DNA of 64,000 nt, taken from the NCBI RefSeq assembly GCF_000721175.1, contig NZ_JOEZ01000038.1, positions 1 through 64,000 on the forward strand, in the 5' to 3' direction. The notes under the pieces were generated by a model, which was given only the letters and a program-made list of their open reading frames with translations, ran no database searches and was not told where the DNA came from. Position numbers and translations under genes: made by a program. Shown here one piece after another: positions 22,930-30,368 of this stretch (the first letter of the stretch is position 1; each line of letters opens with the position of its first letter). The stretch is from Streptomyces anulatus (lineage in GTDB: Bacteria; Actinomycetota; Actinomycetes; Streptomycetales; Streptomycetaceae).

Positions 22930-24834
22930 GTGTTCGCTGCCGGGATGCTGAGTGTTGCGAAGGCCCAGAAGCGAAATTCCTGGCGCTACTACGTACGCGG
23001 TGTCGCCTTCGGGGACGGCCGTCGTCCGGTCGACCAGTCCCTGAAGGGCTCCCTGGAGAAGGCCGGGCTACCGCCCGGGGTGTGGATGGGACGCGGCCTG
23101 GCCGCGCTCGGGCTCACCGCCGGGCAGACGGTGACCGAGCGGCAGATGGAGCTCGTCTTCGGGCAGCTCCGGCACCCGGACGCCGACCGGATCGAGCGCG
23201 AGCTCCTGGACGACGGCGCCGACCCGGAGACGGCCCGGCTGGCCACGGTCCTCGGGCAGCCGGTCGAAGACATCGAGCGACGCAAGGTGACCCCCTTGTT
23301 CGCGCTGGATTTCACCTTCCGGGCGCAGGCGTCCCTGATCGTGCTGTGGGCGCTGGGAGACGACCACACCCGGCGGGTCATCGAGCGGGCCCACGAGCGG
23401 GCCATCGACACCGCACTGCGCTGGCTCGAGGACGAGGTCGCAGAGACCCGGTGGTCCTCTGGCCGTCAGCGCGCGAAGGCACCGGCCCTGGTGATCGCGA
23501 AGTGGCGGCACTTCGACAACCGCGACGGCTTTCCTCTGCTCCACGACCACTGTCTGGTCCTCAACCGGGCGCAGCGCCCGGACGGCCCCTGGTACGCGCT
23601 GGACACGGTCCGCCTCTACCAGAACGTGGTGGCGGCCGGGACGTTGTACACCCTCACGATGACGACCGAGGTGTGCGAGGAGCTCGGGCTGGCGACCGTG
23701 CCCCGGGAGGTGACGCCGGGCCTGCGCCCCGTCATGGAGATAGCCGGCGTCGACCAGGAGCTCATCGACTGGTCCTCCACCCGCCGCGAGCAGATGGTGC
23801 CGGTGCTGGAGCGCATCACCGACAAGTACGTCAAGAAGCACAAGCGGCTGCCCGGGGAGCGTGGCCGTAACGGCCTGGGCTGGTGGGCGGCGCAGGACAC
23901 CCGCCGGGAGAAGAAGAACCCCAAGCCCCTGGAGCAGCTGCGCGCGTGGTGGCGCACCTCCGCGATCCTGCGGTTCGGCGAGGCGATGGTCGACGGGCTG
24001 CTGGAGCGGTGCCGTGCGGCCGGGAAGGCGATCCGGGCCCGGGTGGGCCCGGTGGTGGACACCGCGCTCGCCGCCGTCGACGTCGCCGCCATCGTCTACA
24101 CCGTCCGCAACTCCTTCGCCCGCCGCCACGTCCTGGCCGAAGCGCGCCGTCACCTCATGGAGACCCTGCGCGGCCGTGCGTTCACACGCGGCCTGGACGA
24201 CTACATCGCCGACGCGGCCCTGTCCCGGCACTCCCGTCAGCTCACCGTGGAGCAGAAGGGCCGCCGGGCCCCATCCCCGGACCGGCTCACCTACACCGCC
24301 GACTTCGCCTGGCCGCACCGCTGGTGGATCGCTGGCACCGATGGCAAGCCGCCGCGGGAGTCGTCCCGGTACGAGCGCGCCCGGGTCGCCAGTCTCGCCC
24401 TGCAGAACGCCATCCGCGACGCCCGGATCCTTTCCTCCACGCCGGACGGAGCGCCCGCCGCGACGGCATCGGCCACCGCGCGTGCTGACGACCAGAACCA
24501 CGACCAGGCGGCGCCGCACGCCGTCGACCACCCGGACCGGGACGCCGCCCTCACCCCGGCGCAGCAGGCCGCCGCCGTGCACGTTCATCAGCAGGCCGCG
24601 ATGCCCGAGGAGTACCTGGAGGGCCGTACGACCGATCCCGCGACGTGGCTGTACACACCGAAGAACCTCGCCCGGCTGGCCGCCTTCACCGTGGCCTCCG
24701 AAGCCCGCAGCCGCATCATCGCGGACAGATCGCAGCCGAAGCAGCCAGCCGAGGAAGCGGCCGACCCCGCCCGCCAGCAGCAGCACCACACCACGCAGCC
24801 CGATCAGGGCAGGGGGCCGGGCCGGGACCACTGA
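22930..24834 (+). CDS. MobF/TrwC-type conjugative relaxase without helicase domain, 634 residues
   Basis: The start is GTG 22930 or, by family convention (MLSVAK...), ATG 22945. An N-terminal Tyr pair (WRYY, residues 18-21) could supply the nicking tyrosine. The HUH metal site is visible as H194, then H205 and H207 in LLHDHCLVLNR, followed by a PDGPWYALD segment as in TrwC relaxases. The family usually carries a RecD-like helicase with Walker motifs; none is seen here, and the C-terminal half is helical and then Gln/Ala-rich. It nicks oriT and leads plasmid transfer. The repeat-rich region downstream is a candidate oriT. Confidence 0.8.
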   Translation: MFAAGMLSVAKAQKRNSWRYYVRGVAFGDGRRPVDQSLKGSLEKAGLPPGVWMGRGLAALGLTAGQTVTERQMELVFGQLRHPDADRIERELLDDGADPETARLATVLGQPVEDIERRKVTPLFALDFTFRAQASLIVLWALGDDHTRRVIERAHERAIDTALRWLEDEVAETRWSSGRQRAKAPALVIAKWRHFDNRDGFPLLHDHCLVLNRAQRPDGPWYALDTVRLYQNVVAAGTLYTLTMTTEVCEELGLATVPREVTPGLRPVMEIAGVDQELIDWSSTRREQMVPVLERITDKYVKKHKRLPGERGRNGLGWWAAQDTRREKKNPKPLEQLRAWWRTSAILRFGEAMVDGLLERCRAAGKAIRARVGPVVDTALAAVDVAAIVYTVRNSFARRHVLAEARRHLMETLRGRAFTRGLDDYIADAALSRHSRQLTVEQKGRRAPSPDRLTYTADFAWPHRWWIAGTDGKPPRESSRYERARVASLALQNAIRDARILSSTPDGAPAATASATARADDQNHDQAAPHAVDHPDRDAALTPAQQAAAVHVHQQAAMPEEYLEGRTTDPATWLYTPKNLARLAAFTVASEARSRIIADRSQPKQPAEEAADPARQQQHHTTQPDQGRGPGRDH

Positions 24835-24889
24835 CGGATGCCAACCGGCCAGCGCGTGGACCGAGATCGGGCCCGACGATGCACCGCCC

Positions 24890-25068
24890 GGAGAGTGGGG
24901 CCCATCGTGGGGCGCCACCCAGTGGGAGTGGGCTCCACCGCGGAGCGTCGGGTCGGAGTGGACTCCACCCTGATGTCCATCGGATGAGAGTGGAGCCCAC
25001 CGTGGCGTGCATCGAGTGGGAGTGGGCTTTACTCCGGTGAGCACTGGCCGGTGGGGGAGTGGCCCCCC
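24890..25068. repeat. Array of about six imperfect inverted-repeat units
   Basis: Units with the pattern GAGTGG-(2-3)-CCACC recur every 25-35 bp: GAGTGGGGCCCAT (24893), GAGTGGGCTCCACC (24925), GAGTGGACTCCACC (24956), GAGTGGAGCCCACC (24988), GAGTGGGCTTTACT (25020) and GAGTGGCCCCCC (25057). Each core is close to the palindrome GTGG(A/G)N(C/T)CCAC. This looks like an array of protein-binding sites (iterons). Confidence 0.6.
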
Positions 25069-25362
25069 GGCATCCGGCGCGCACGCGATGTCAGCGATGT
25101 ACGACACCGCGCGCGCCGACGGTGTCGCGCACTGCCACCCGCCGCACCGGTGCGCTCCGGGCCACCGCACCGCGCGTGAACGGGAGCATGGATGGTGCGT
25201 TCCTACGGTCCGGCCGCGCGCGCACCGATCCCTCGCGCGGCGGCCCGGCGCACCGCCCCGTACGGGTCGATGCGCACAGGGGCGGGACGCCCGCCAGGGC
25301 CCTCGACTCTGGTCCTTCGACCAGCTTGCGGGTCCGGACCGGAACGGCGTTCAGTGATGCCG

Positions 25363-25412
25363 GTCACAGATAATTCGCCTATTCGGTACTGATCAATAGA
25401 AATCGATCGCCT
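25363..25412. other. AT-rich island
   Basis: The sequence around ATAATTCGCCTATTCGGTAC and GATCAATAGAAATCGATC is markedly AT-rich for this window and has no gene. Flanked on both sides by repeat arrays, as expected for an unwinding region of an origin or an oriT. Confidence 0.45.
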
Positions 25413-25489
25413 TCGTCGGACTGCGGGCAAGGGGGTGTGTGATAGAGGGGCCCGGCTCTCTCTCACGACGGCAACGCCCACCGCCCACC

Positions 25490-25815
25490 GCCCGGACCGC
25501 ACCGACCGCCGGGAGCTCCGTCCCTGGATGGCGCGTGCGCACCATCCGGGCCGCGCGCCGACCGCACCGATGGCGCGCGCCGACCGCACCGCGCCGACCG
25601 CACCACCGCACCGGTGGCGCGCGCGCCGACCGCACCACCGGTGCGGGAGTGGACGACATCGTGCGGAGCGGACCGCACCCGATGTCCGCCACCGCACCCG
25701 ATGCGCGACATCGCGGTGGGAGTGCCCTGCATCGTCTCGGGAGTGCACGGCATCGCGATGGAGAGTGCACAGCATCCGATGCCCACTGCCGGGGCCAGGC
25801 CGGTGCATCGTTCCT
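25490..25815. repeat. Degenerate direct repeats of two kinds
   Basis: First part (about 25490-25640): GCGCCGACCGCACC recurs four times. Second part (about 25648-25800): units starting GAGTG and containing GCATC/ACATCG recur, with three consecutive copies about 22 bp apart near 25728-25795 (GAGTGCCCTGCATC, GAGTGCACGGCATC, GAGTGCACAGCATC). Not coding on either strand as far as I can judge. Confidence 0.55.
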
Positions 25816-25916
25816 TGACCGGGTCGGAAAGGAGGTGGCATCCGACCGGACCGGGACGGCGCCCGAAGGGGGAGAAGTCTCCGCCCCCTCGGGCGCCGTA
25901 CGGGCTTCCGCTCGGC

Positions 25917-26345
25917 TCAGGACGCCACGGCCGCCGGCCGCCGTGCGGCGTCGCCGCGGACGTCGCACAGGAACTGGCTCACCTGGTCAACCTCCTGCAT
26001 GACCTCGATCAGGAACCCGGCCGCGATCCACGCGGTGTGCGCGCCGCCGCCAGCGAGGCACCAGCGCTTGAGGTACCGGCTCGCCACCGCCACCAGCTTG
26101 TCCATGACGTACGCGGACTCGCAGTCGGCGTGTTCGGCGGGCACGGCGGTGATGTAGTCGGCCAGCAGCAGCGCGCCGAACTCACCGATCAGCCGCGCCA
26201 GCTCGGGTCCGTCGGCGTGGAACGCCGCGAGCGCGGCCTTCTCCTCCTCGCTGCCCTGCTCCTGCCAGACCAGCTCCACGTAGTCGGCGGCCCTCCGGAT
26301 CTGCTCCGGGGCGAGCTGGGGCAGCTTCGGCGACGTCGTCTCCAT
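25917..26345 (-). CDS. Hypothetical protein, 142 residues
   Basis: ATG at 26345. Helical protein (LAPEQIRRAADYVELVWQEQ, RLIGEFGALLLADYITAVPA, FLIEVMQEVDQVSQFLCDVR). No domain recognised. Divergent from the replication-relaxation gene; its terminator side faces the repeat region. Confidence 0.65.
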   Translation of the reverse strand: METTSPKLPQLAPEQIRRAADYVELVWQEQGSEEEKAALAAFHADGPELARLIGEFGALLLADYITAVPAEHADCESAYVMDKLVAVASRYLKRWCLAGGGAHTAWIAAGFLIEVMQEVDQVSQFLCDVRGDAARRPAAVAS

Positions 26346-27049
26346 GACGATTCCCTCTCCGTACGGGCCGGGCGCCTGCTGCGCCCGGCCTGCTGGTCAT
26401 AGCCTCGGAGCGTGGGCCTGTGGACAGAGGACGGAGCCGACACCGGGGGCTCTGCCTGTGGTGTCGGTCACGGATGAATCGTCAAGGGCAAGGCGTTTCC
26501 AGGGCATAGGGGGCGCCGATCGGTGCTGAGCGTCAGACGGCGGTCAAGGGGTGATCGAGCAGGGTGGCATCGGTCCCGCACGCGAGACAGATGCGCGTGG
26601 GACGGATGAACCGCTGCCGACCCCGGCCCGGCCGGGAGGAACGAGGTCCTCGTGCCCGCACCCGCCCCTGCGCTGTCCCCGGCAGCCCCTTCCCGCACCG
26701 GTGCTGGCAGGGCACGATGGAGCCCTGCACACCGCGAGAGCGCCGCCCCGTGGGAGGCGCCCGCGACCGGCCCGCAGAGGTGGGCGAGCCCCGGTGAGCT
26801 CCTGCCACCGCCGCTTGCGTTCCCACTTCCGAAGCCACTTCCGTGCCCGACACCTGACCATTCGGCATATCCCCTTGTCAGAGCCGGCTTTCGCACCCGC
26901 CCCGGATTGTCACAACCCTCTTCTCTACTCCTGAACCTGAAAGGAAAGGCAGGGGAGGAGATCATCGGGTCCGGGGGGCCGCCGCCCGTGACGACACGGA
27001 ACACGCCCCCGGCCGCTGTGCGGTCGCGGCTGCGGGGAGGGCGAGCCTG
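26346..27049. other. 700-bp leader region upstream of the replication gene
   Basis: No convincing gene. It contains a DnaA-box-like 9-mer at 26419-26427 (reverse strand CTGTCCACA, one mismatch to TTGTCCACA) and a direct repeat CCACTTCCG near 26824 and 26835. The ribosome binding site of the next gene (GGGGAGGG) lies at its end. Confidence 0.45.
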
Positions 27050-28450
27050 ATGGCGGGGAAGAGGAAGACGAACGAGGCGGGATCGACCAACGACCTGCGC
27101 GCAGACGTGCTGTCCGTGCTCGGGGTGCTCAAGGTCGCGACCGCCGATCAGATACAGCGCCTGGCCTCGCCGCACCTGAGCTACCGCCACACCCTCAAGA
27201 AGACCCCGGCTCAGCGGAAGGAAGCGCGGACCGCGTCCCATCGCGGGGCGGCGAACGATCTGCGCCGTCACGGCCTGCTCATCGACGGCGGCCGCACCCG
27301 CGGCAACGAGGAAGTCCGCATCCTCACCGCGGCCGGGCTGGCCGCCGCCAGCCTCGACCTGGACCGTGAGTCGGAGGAGATGGGCGGCATGCCCAAGAGC
27401 GCCGGCCGCTCCGGCGCTTCCCACCCGATGACAGTGAACGAGACGGTCATCGCGCTGATCCGCCCGAAGCCCGACCTCGACCTGCTCGTCGGGCAGCCGG
27501 CCGAAGCGGTCGCCGCCGCGCAGGCCGCCGTCGACGCCCCGGACGGGATCGGCACCCTCACCTCGTACGCCACCGAGGTCGCGCTCCCGGTAAAGGGCAC
27601 CTGGAAGAACCCAGCGATCGGCAGCGCGCGGGCCGACGTCGTCCTGACCGCCCCGGAGGCCGGGGTGCCGCTGCTGTTCATCGAGGCCGACAACTGCACC
27701 GAGGAAGCCGTCCTCATCGCCCGGAAGTTCGACAAGTACATGCGGTTCTTCCGCCGGCAGGAGAAGGACACCGACGGCAAAGAGAAGCCGATGTGGCGCA
27801 CCCGCTGGTCCGCACCCGAGTGGGAGGAGTACGAGCGGGTGCACCCGCCGGTCCTGCTCGTCTTCCACCAGGGCGGCAAGCGCTCCGCGAAGAATCAGAT
27901 GGAAAGGGTCGCCGACCTGACCCGCCCCCACTGGCAGGGCCGGTGGTACAGCGAGGCCGGCTACCACTCCTACGACGGCTGCATCCCCATCGTGGCGACC
28001 ACCCTGGAGCGGCTGCGCGAGCACGGCCCGGCCGGGCCCGCGTTCTGGCGCTTCGGCCGCGACCGCCTGGAGCTGCTGCGGGACGCGATCGGCAACCGCC
28101 GCCGGGACACCTACCTCGCCCGCCGCCGCCAGGCCGCCAGAGAAAAGGAGCGGCGCCGCGAGGAAGAGCAAGCCGCGGCGCGGGAGGCGCGGCGTCCGGT
28201 GTGCGCGGACTGCGGGGCGAAGTTCACCGACGAGCGGTGGAGAGCGGTCGGGTACACCCGCAACCCTGAGTCGCACAAGCACCTGTGCGAGGACTGCCAG
28301 AGCCGGGCCGTCGCAGCGGAGCAGCAAGCGAAAGCCGACGAACGTGAGCGCCAGGAGCAGCTTCGTCGGCAGGCGGAGGAAGCCGCAGCCCGGGAGGCGG
28401 CCGAAGCGGAGGCGAAGAAGAACCGCGGCCTGTTCGGCCGCCGCCGGTAG
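27050..28450 (+). CDS. Replication-relaxation family protein, 466 residues
   Basis: ATG 27050. The N-terminal winged-helix part (LRADVLSVLGVLKVATADQI, HRGAANDLRRHGLLIDGG, ILTAAGLAAASLDL) followed by a nuclease-like alpha/beta part (ADVVLTAPEAGVPLLFIEAD, VLIARKFDKYMRFFRR) matches the replication-relaxation (Replic_Relax) family of actinobacterial plasmids. The C terminus adds a zinc pair set (VCADCGAKF and HLCEDCQ) and an Arg/Glu-rich coiled coil. Thought to act in plasmid replication or mobilisation; its exact reaction is not known. Confidence 0.8.
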   Translation: MAGKRKTNEAGSTNDLRADVLSVLGVLKVATADQIQRLASPHLSYRHTLKKTPAQRKEARTASHRGAANDLRRHGLLIDGGRTRGNEEVRILTAAGLAAASLDLDRESEEMGGMPKSAGRSGASHPMTVNETVIALIRPKPDLDLLVGQPAEAVAAAQAAVDAPDGIGTLTSYATEVALPVKGTWKNPAIGSARADVVLTAPEAGVPLLFIEADNCTEEAVLIARKFDKYMRFFRRQEKDTDGKEKPMWRTRWSAPEWEEYERVHPPVLLVFHQGGKRSAKNQMERVADLTRPHWQGRWYSEAGYHSYDGCIPIVATTLERLREHGPAGPAFWRFGRDRLELLRDAIGNRRRDTYLARRRQAAREKERRREEEQAAAREARRPVCADCGAKFTDERWRAVGYTRNPESHKHLCEDCQSRAVAAEQQAKADERERQEQLRRQAEEAAAREAAEAEAKKNRGLFGRRR

Positions 28451-28549
28451 TCGGCGCGCGAGCCGACGGCCGGAGGACGTCTTGTCCGCTACCGGGCCGG
28501 GACGGAAAGATCAGATGCGGACCATCCACGACCGAGGGGGAAGAACACG

Positions 28550-29077
28550 GTGAGCAACAAGCTGCTGGCACCGGACGGCTGGCTCGTACTGGGGCTGCCC
28601 TGGCCGGAGCAGACCCAAGATGGCTGGGGCGAGTGCGCGGTGGCCATCGCCCCGACGATGATCCCCCGCCACCTCGTCAGCAAGGGCGCCGGCATCGCGC
28701 TCGATCTCGCCACCGGCCTGGCCCGCGACCCGAAGGACGGGCCGGGCAAAGCGGTCTTCTTCTCCGACGTCACCCTCTGGCTCGACAAGCAGGGCAAGGA
28801 CTGGGCGGACTTCGGAGCCGACTACGAAGCCGTCATCGACGAACTCGTCAAGGCACCGGTCCCGCAGCTCTACATGACGCTCGTGCAGAAGGCCCACGCC
28901 ATCCTGTGCGACGCCAGCCGCGACGGGGTGCGCCTGTACTACCCGGGCGGCGACGTCGAACACGTCACCCCGCAGGTACGCGCCGACGTCCACGCCGCCA
29001 TCACCACCAGCCTGGAACGGGACTGGCCGCCCTACATCCAGGGCCTCATCGACCGCGGCGCCCTCCAGACCCAGTAG
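28550..29077 (+). CDS. Hypothetical protein, 175 residues
   Basis: GTG 28550 with GGGGGAAG 8-10 bases upstream. Begins LLAPDGWLVLGLPWPEQTQD and contains FFSDVTLWLDKQGKDWADFG. Same direction as the replication-relaxation gene and 100 bp downstream, probably one unit. No family recognised. A hairpin GGGCCCGG / CCGGGCCC (29096-29123) follows. Confidence 0.65.
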   Translation: MSNKLLAPDGWLVLGLPWPEQTQDGWGECAVAIAPTMIPRHLVSKGAGIALDLATGLARDPKDGPGKAVFFSDVTLWLDKQGKDWADFGADYEAVIDELVKAPVPQLYMTLVQKAHAILCDASRDGVRLYYPGGDVEHVTPQVRADVHAAITTSLERDWPPYIQGLIDRGALQTQ

Positions 29078-29095
29078 TCGCGCCGCACACGCCAC

Positions 29096-29123
29096 GGGCC
29101 CGGTCTCCGCCCAGGCCGGGCCC
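29096..29123 (+). terminator. GC hairpin
   Basis: GGGCCCGG pairs with CCGGGCCC around TCTCCGCCCAGG, 18 bases after the stop at 29077. Confidence 0.55.
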
Positions 29124-29171
29124 GCCGCTGTCCCCGGCCGCGCTGTCGGTGGCGGCTGGGAGGCTGGTCGG

Positions 29172-29474
29172 ATGAACGCCGATGACGAGCAGCTGCTGAG
29201 AGGCCGGGTGTACGGCCACGACCACGACGCCCCCAACCCGGGCCCGCTCCCGCATCAGACATACGCCGTTCTCGTGGGTGGGCCGCTGGACGGACTGCTG
29301 CTCGACATCACCGGCTGGCGGCCGGAGGAGATAGAGGACGGTGTCGCTCTGACGACCGAGCTGGGGCGGTGGCCCGGCGGCCGGGCCCTGTACGACCCGC
29401 TCCCCGGCGAGCCGCGCCCGCCGGGCGGCCCGGGTGTGGTGTGCCGCTTCCACTACTCCGGCGACGCGCCCTGA
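29172..29474 (+). CDS. GGPLDG-family small protein, 100 residues
   Basis: ATG 29172 with GGGAGG upstream. Core YAVLVGGPLDGLLLDITGWR and a Gly/Pro-rich end (SGDAP). A diverged paralogue is at 35871-36134 (GGPLDGQLLDVSGW ... EGDVP) and a 3'-end remnant of a third copy is at about 38926-38961. Similar small proteins are frequent beside actinobacterial XRE regulators; function unknown. Confidence 0.7.
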   Translation: MNADDEQLLRGRVYGHDHDAPNPGPLPHQTYAVLVGGPLDGLLLDITGWRPEEIEDGVALTTELGRWPGGRALYDPLPGEPRPPGGPGVVCRFHYSGDAP

Positions 29475-29661
29475 CCCACGCGGGTCAGCAGTCGCCGATG
29501 CGGCGCCGGCGGAAGCGGCTCGGTGGGGACCTGGTCGTAGTCGACGCCGTCGACCGGCCGCACGTGCTCGGGCGGCCATTGCCTCGTACTGCTTCGCGTG
29601 ATCTGCCCCGGAGCGAGCCGGGTCGATGGACGACGCGCAAGCGTGGGGCGGGAGCGAGGCG

Positions 29662-30108
29662 CTACGACATGCTGCTGTAGTCCTGCGGCGCCTTGCGCAG
29701 GATCGCGACCATTTGTTCCTGGGTGAGCGAGCGGTGCACCGGAGCGGAGCAGCTGGCGATCTTCTGGAACAGGACTTCGGCCGGGATCGGGGGAACGTTC
29801 GCGAAGAGCGGGTGGTGGTCTGCCCCGGCGCCCTCGCTGAACTCCCGGTGCAGGAGCCAGATGGCCTCGGCAAACATGGGGTAGTTGCTTTCGTGCTTGG
29901 CCCAGAGGCATTTCAGCGACTCGAAGCCGGTGTCGCGCTTCACGAAGCCCCACCAGTACGACATTTCGGCGGTCTTGTCCTCGAACTTGTCGTCGCTCTG
30001 GAACTGAGTCCAGTCGTTGAGGATCTCCCAGCGCAGTGCGTTGACGATCACTCCGCTCGGTGCGTCGGTCTGCGCCATGTCGGACACGAACCCTTCATCA
30101 AAGGACAT
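29662..30108 (-). CDS. Hypothetical protein, 148 residues
   Basis: ATG at 30108. Aromatic-rich (ALRWEILNDWTQFQSDDKFE, EMSYWWGFVKRDTGFESLKC) with lower GC codon use than its neighbours. No family recognised. Divergent from the FtsK-like gene; the 260-bp gap between them holds a palindrome and a DnaA-box sequence. Confidence 0.65.
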   Translation of the reverse strand: MSFDEGFVSDMAQTDAPSGVIVNALRWEILNDWTQFQSDDKFEDKTAEMSYWWGFVKRDTGFESLKCLWAKHESNYPMFAEAIWLLHREFSEGAGADHHPLFANVPPIPAEVLFQKIASCSAPVHRSLTQEQMVAILRKAPQDYSSMS

Positions 30109-30198
30109 CCAGCCACCGTAGCCACTTCGTGAGTTGGCGACTCCCGATCCGTGACCTCCGCCGGTTCGGAACGCGAAGAATTTCAGGACCGCGCGATG

Positions 30199-30212
30199 CC
30201 TGACAGGTCAGG
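30199..30212. promoter_or_regulatory. Inverted repeat, candidate operator
   Basis: CCTGAC-AG-GTCAGG, a perfect 14-base palindromic element in the gap between divergent genes at 30108 and 30369. Placement suggests a repressor site controlling the FtsK-like gene. Confidence 0.4.
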
Positions 30213-30264
30213 GCGTCACAACTTGCCCCTTTTCGGGATGGTTTTATCTCCGGGTTCGCGGTCT

Positions 30265-30273
30265 TTATCCACA
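30265..30273 (+). promoter_or_regulatory. DnaA-box sequence TTATCCACA
   Basis: An exact match to the classic 9-mer in an AT-richer stretch upstream of the FtsK-like gene. A single box is weak evidence for an origin. Confidence 0.4.
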
Positions 30274-30368
30274 GGTGAACCTTTCTAAGTTCTGGTCTGA
30301 GCGTTGGTGTCCGCTTTGCGCGACACCGTCACGCCCGCACGCACAACCAGGACGAAGGGCGGACAGCC

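Larger units (their letters stand above)
24835..25916. other. 1.1-kb non-coding region with two repeat arrays and an AT-rich island
   Basis: No reliable gene on either strand; the open frames have repeat-driven composition. It holds inverted-repeat units at 24890-25060, an AT-rich stretch at about 25363-25410 that stands out from the surrounding GC-rich DNA, and degenerate direct repeats at 25490-25820. Position between the relaxase and the replication-relaxation gene suggests oriT or an origin of replication. Confidence 0.6.

Noticed and set aside
23068..25170. A 700-residue open frame on the - strand opposite the relaxase
   Set aside because: It mirrors the GC-rich codon pattern of the real + strand gene, has Arg/Gly/Val-rich low-complexity sequence and no domain; a shadow frame.
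24890..25815. Possible CRISPR array
   Set aside because: The units are degenerate, dyad-like and irregularly spaced, with no conserved repeat of 24-37 bp and no cas genes.
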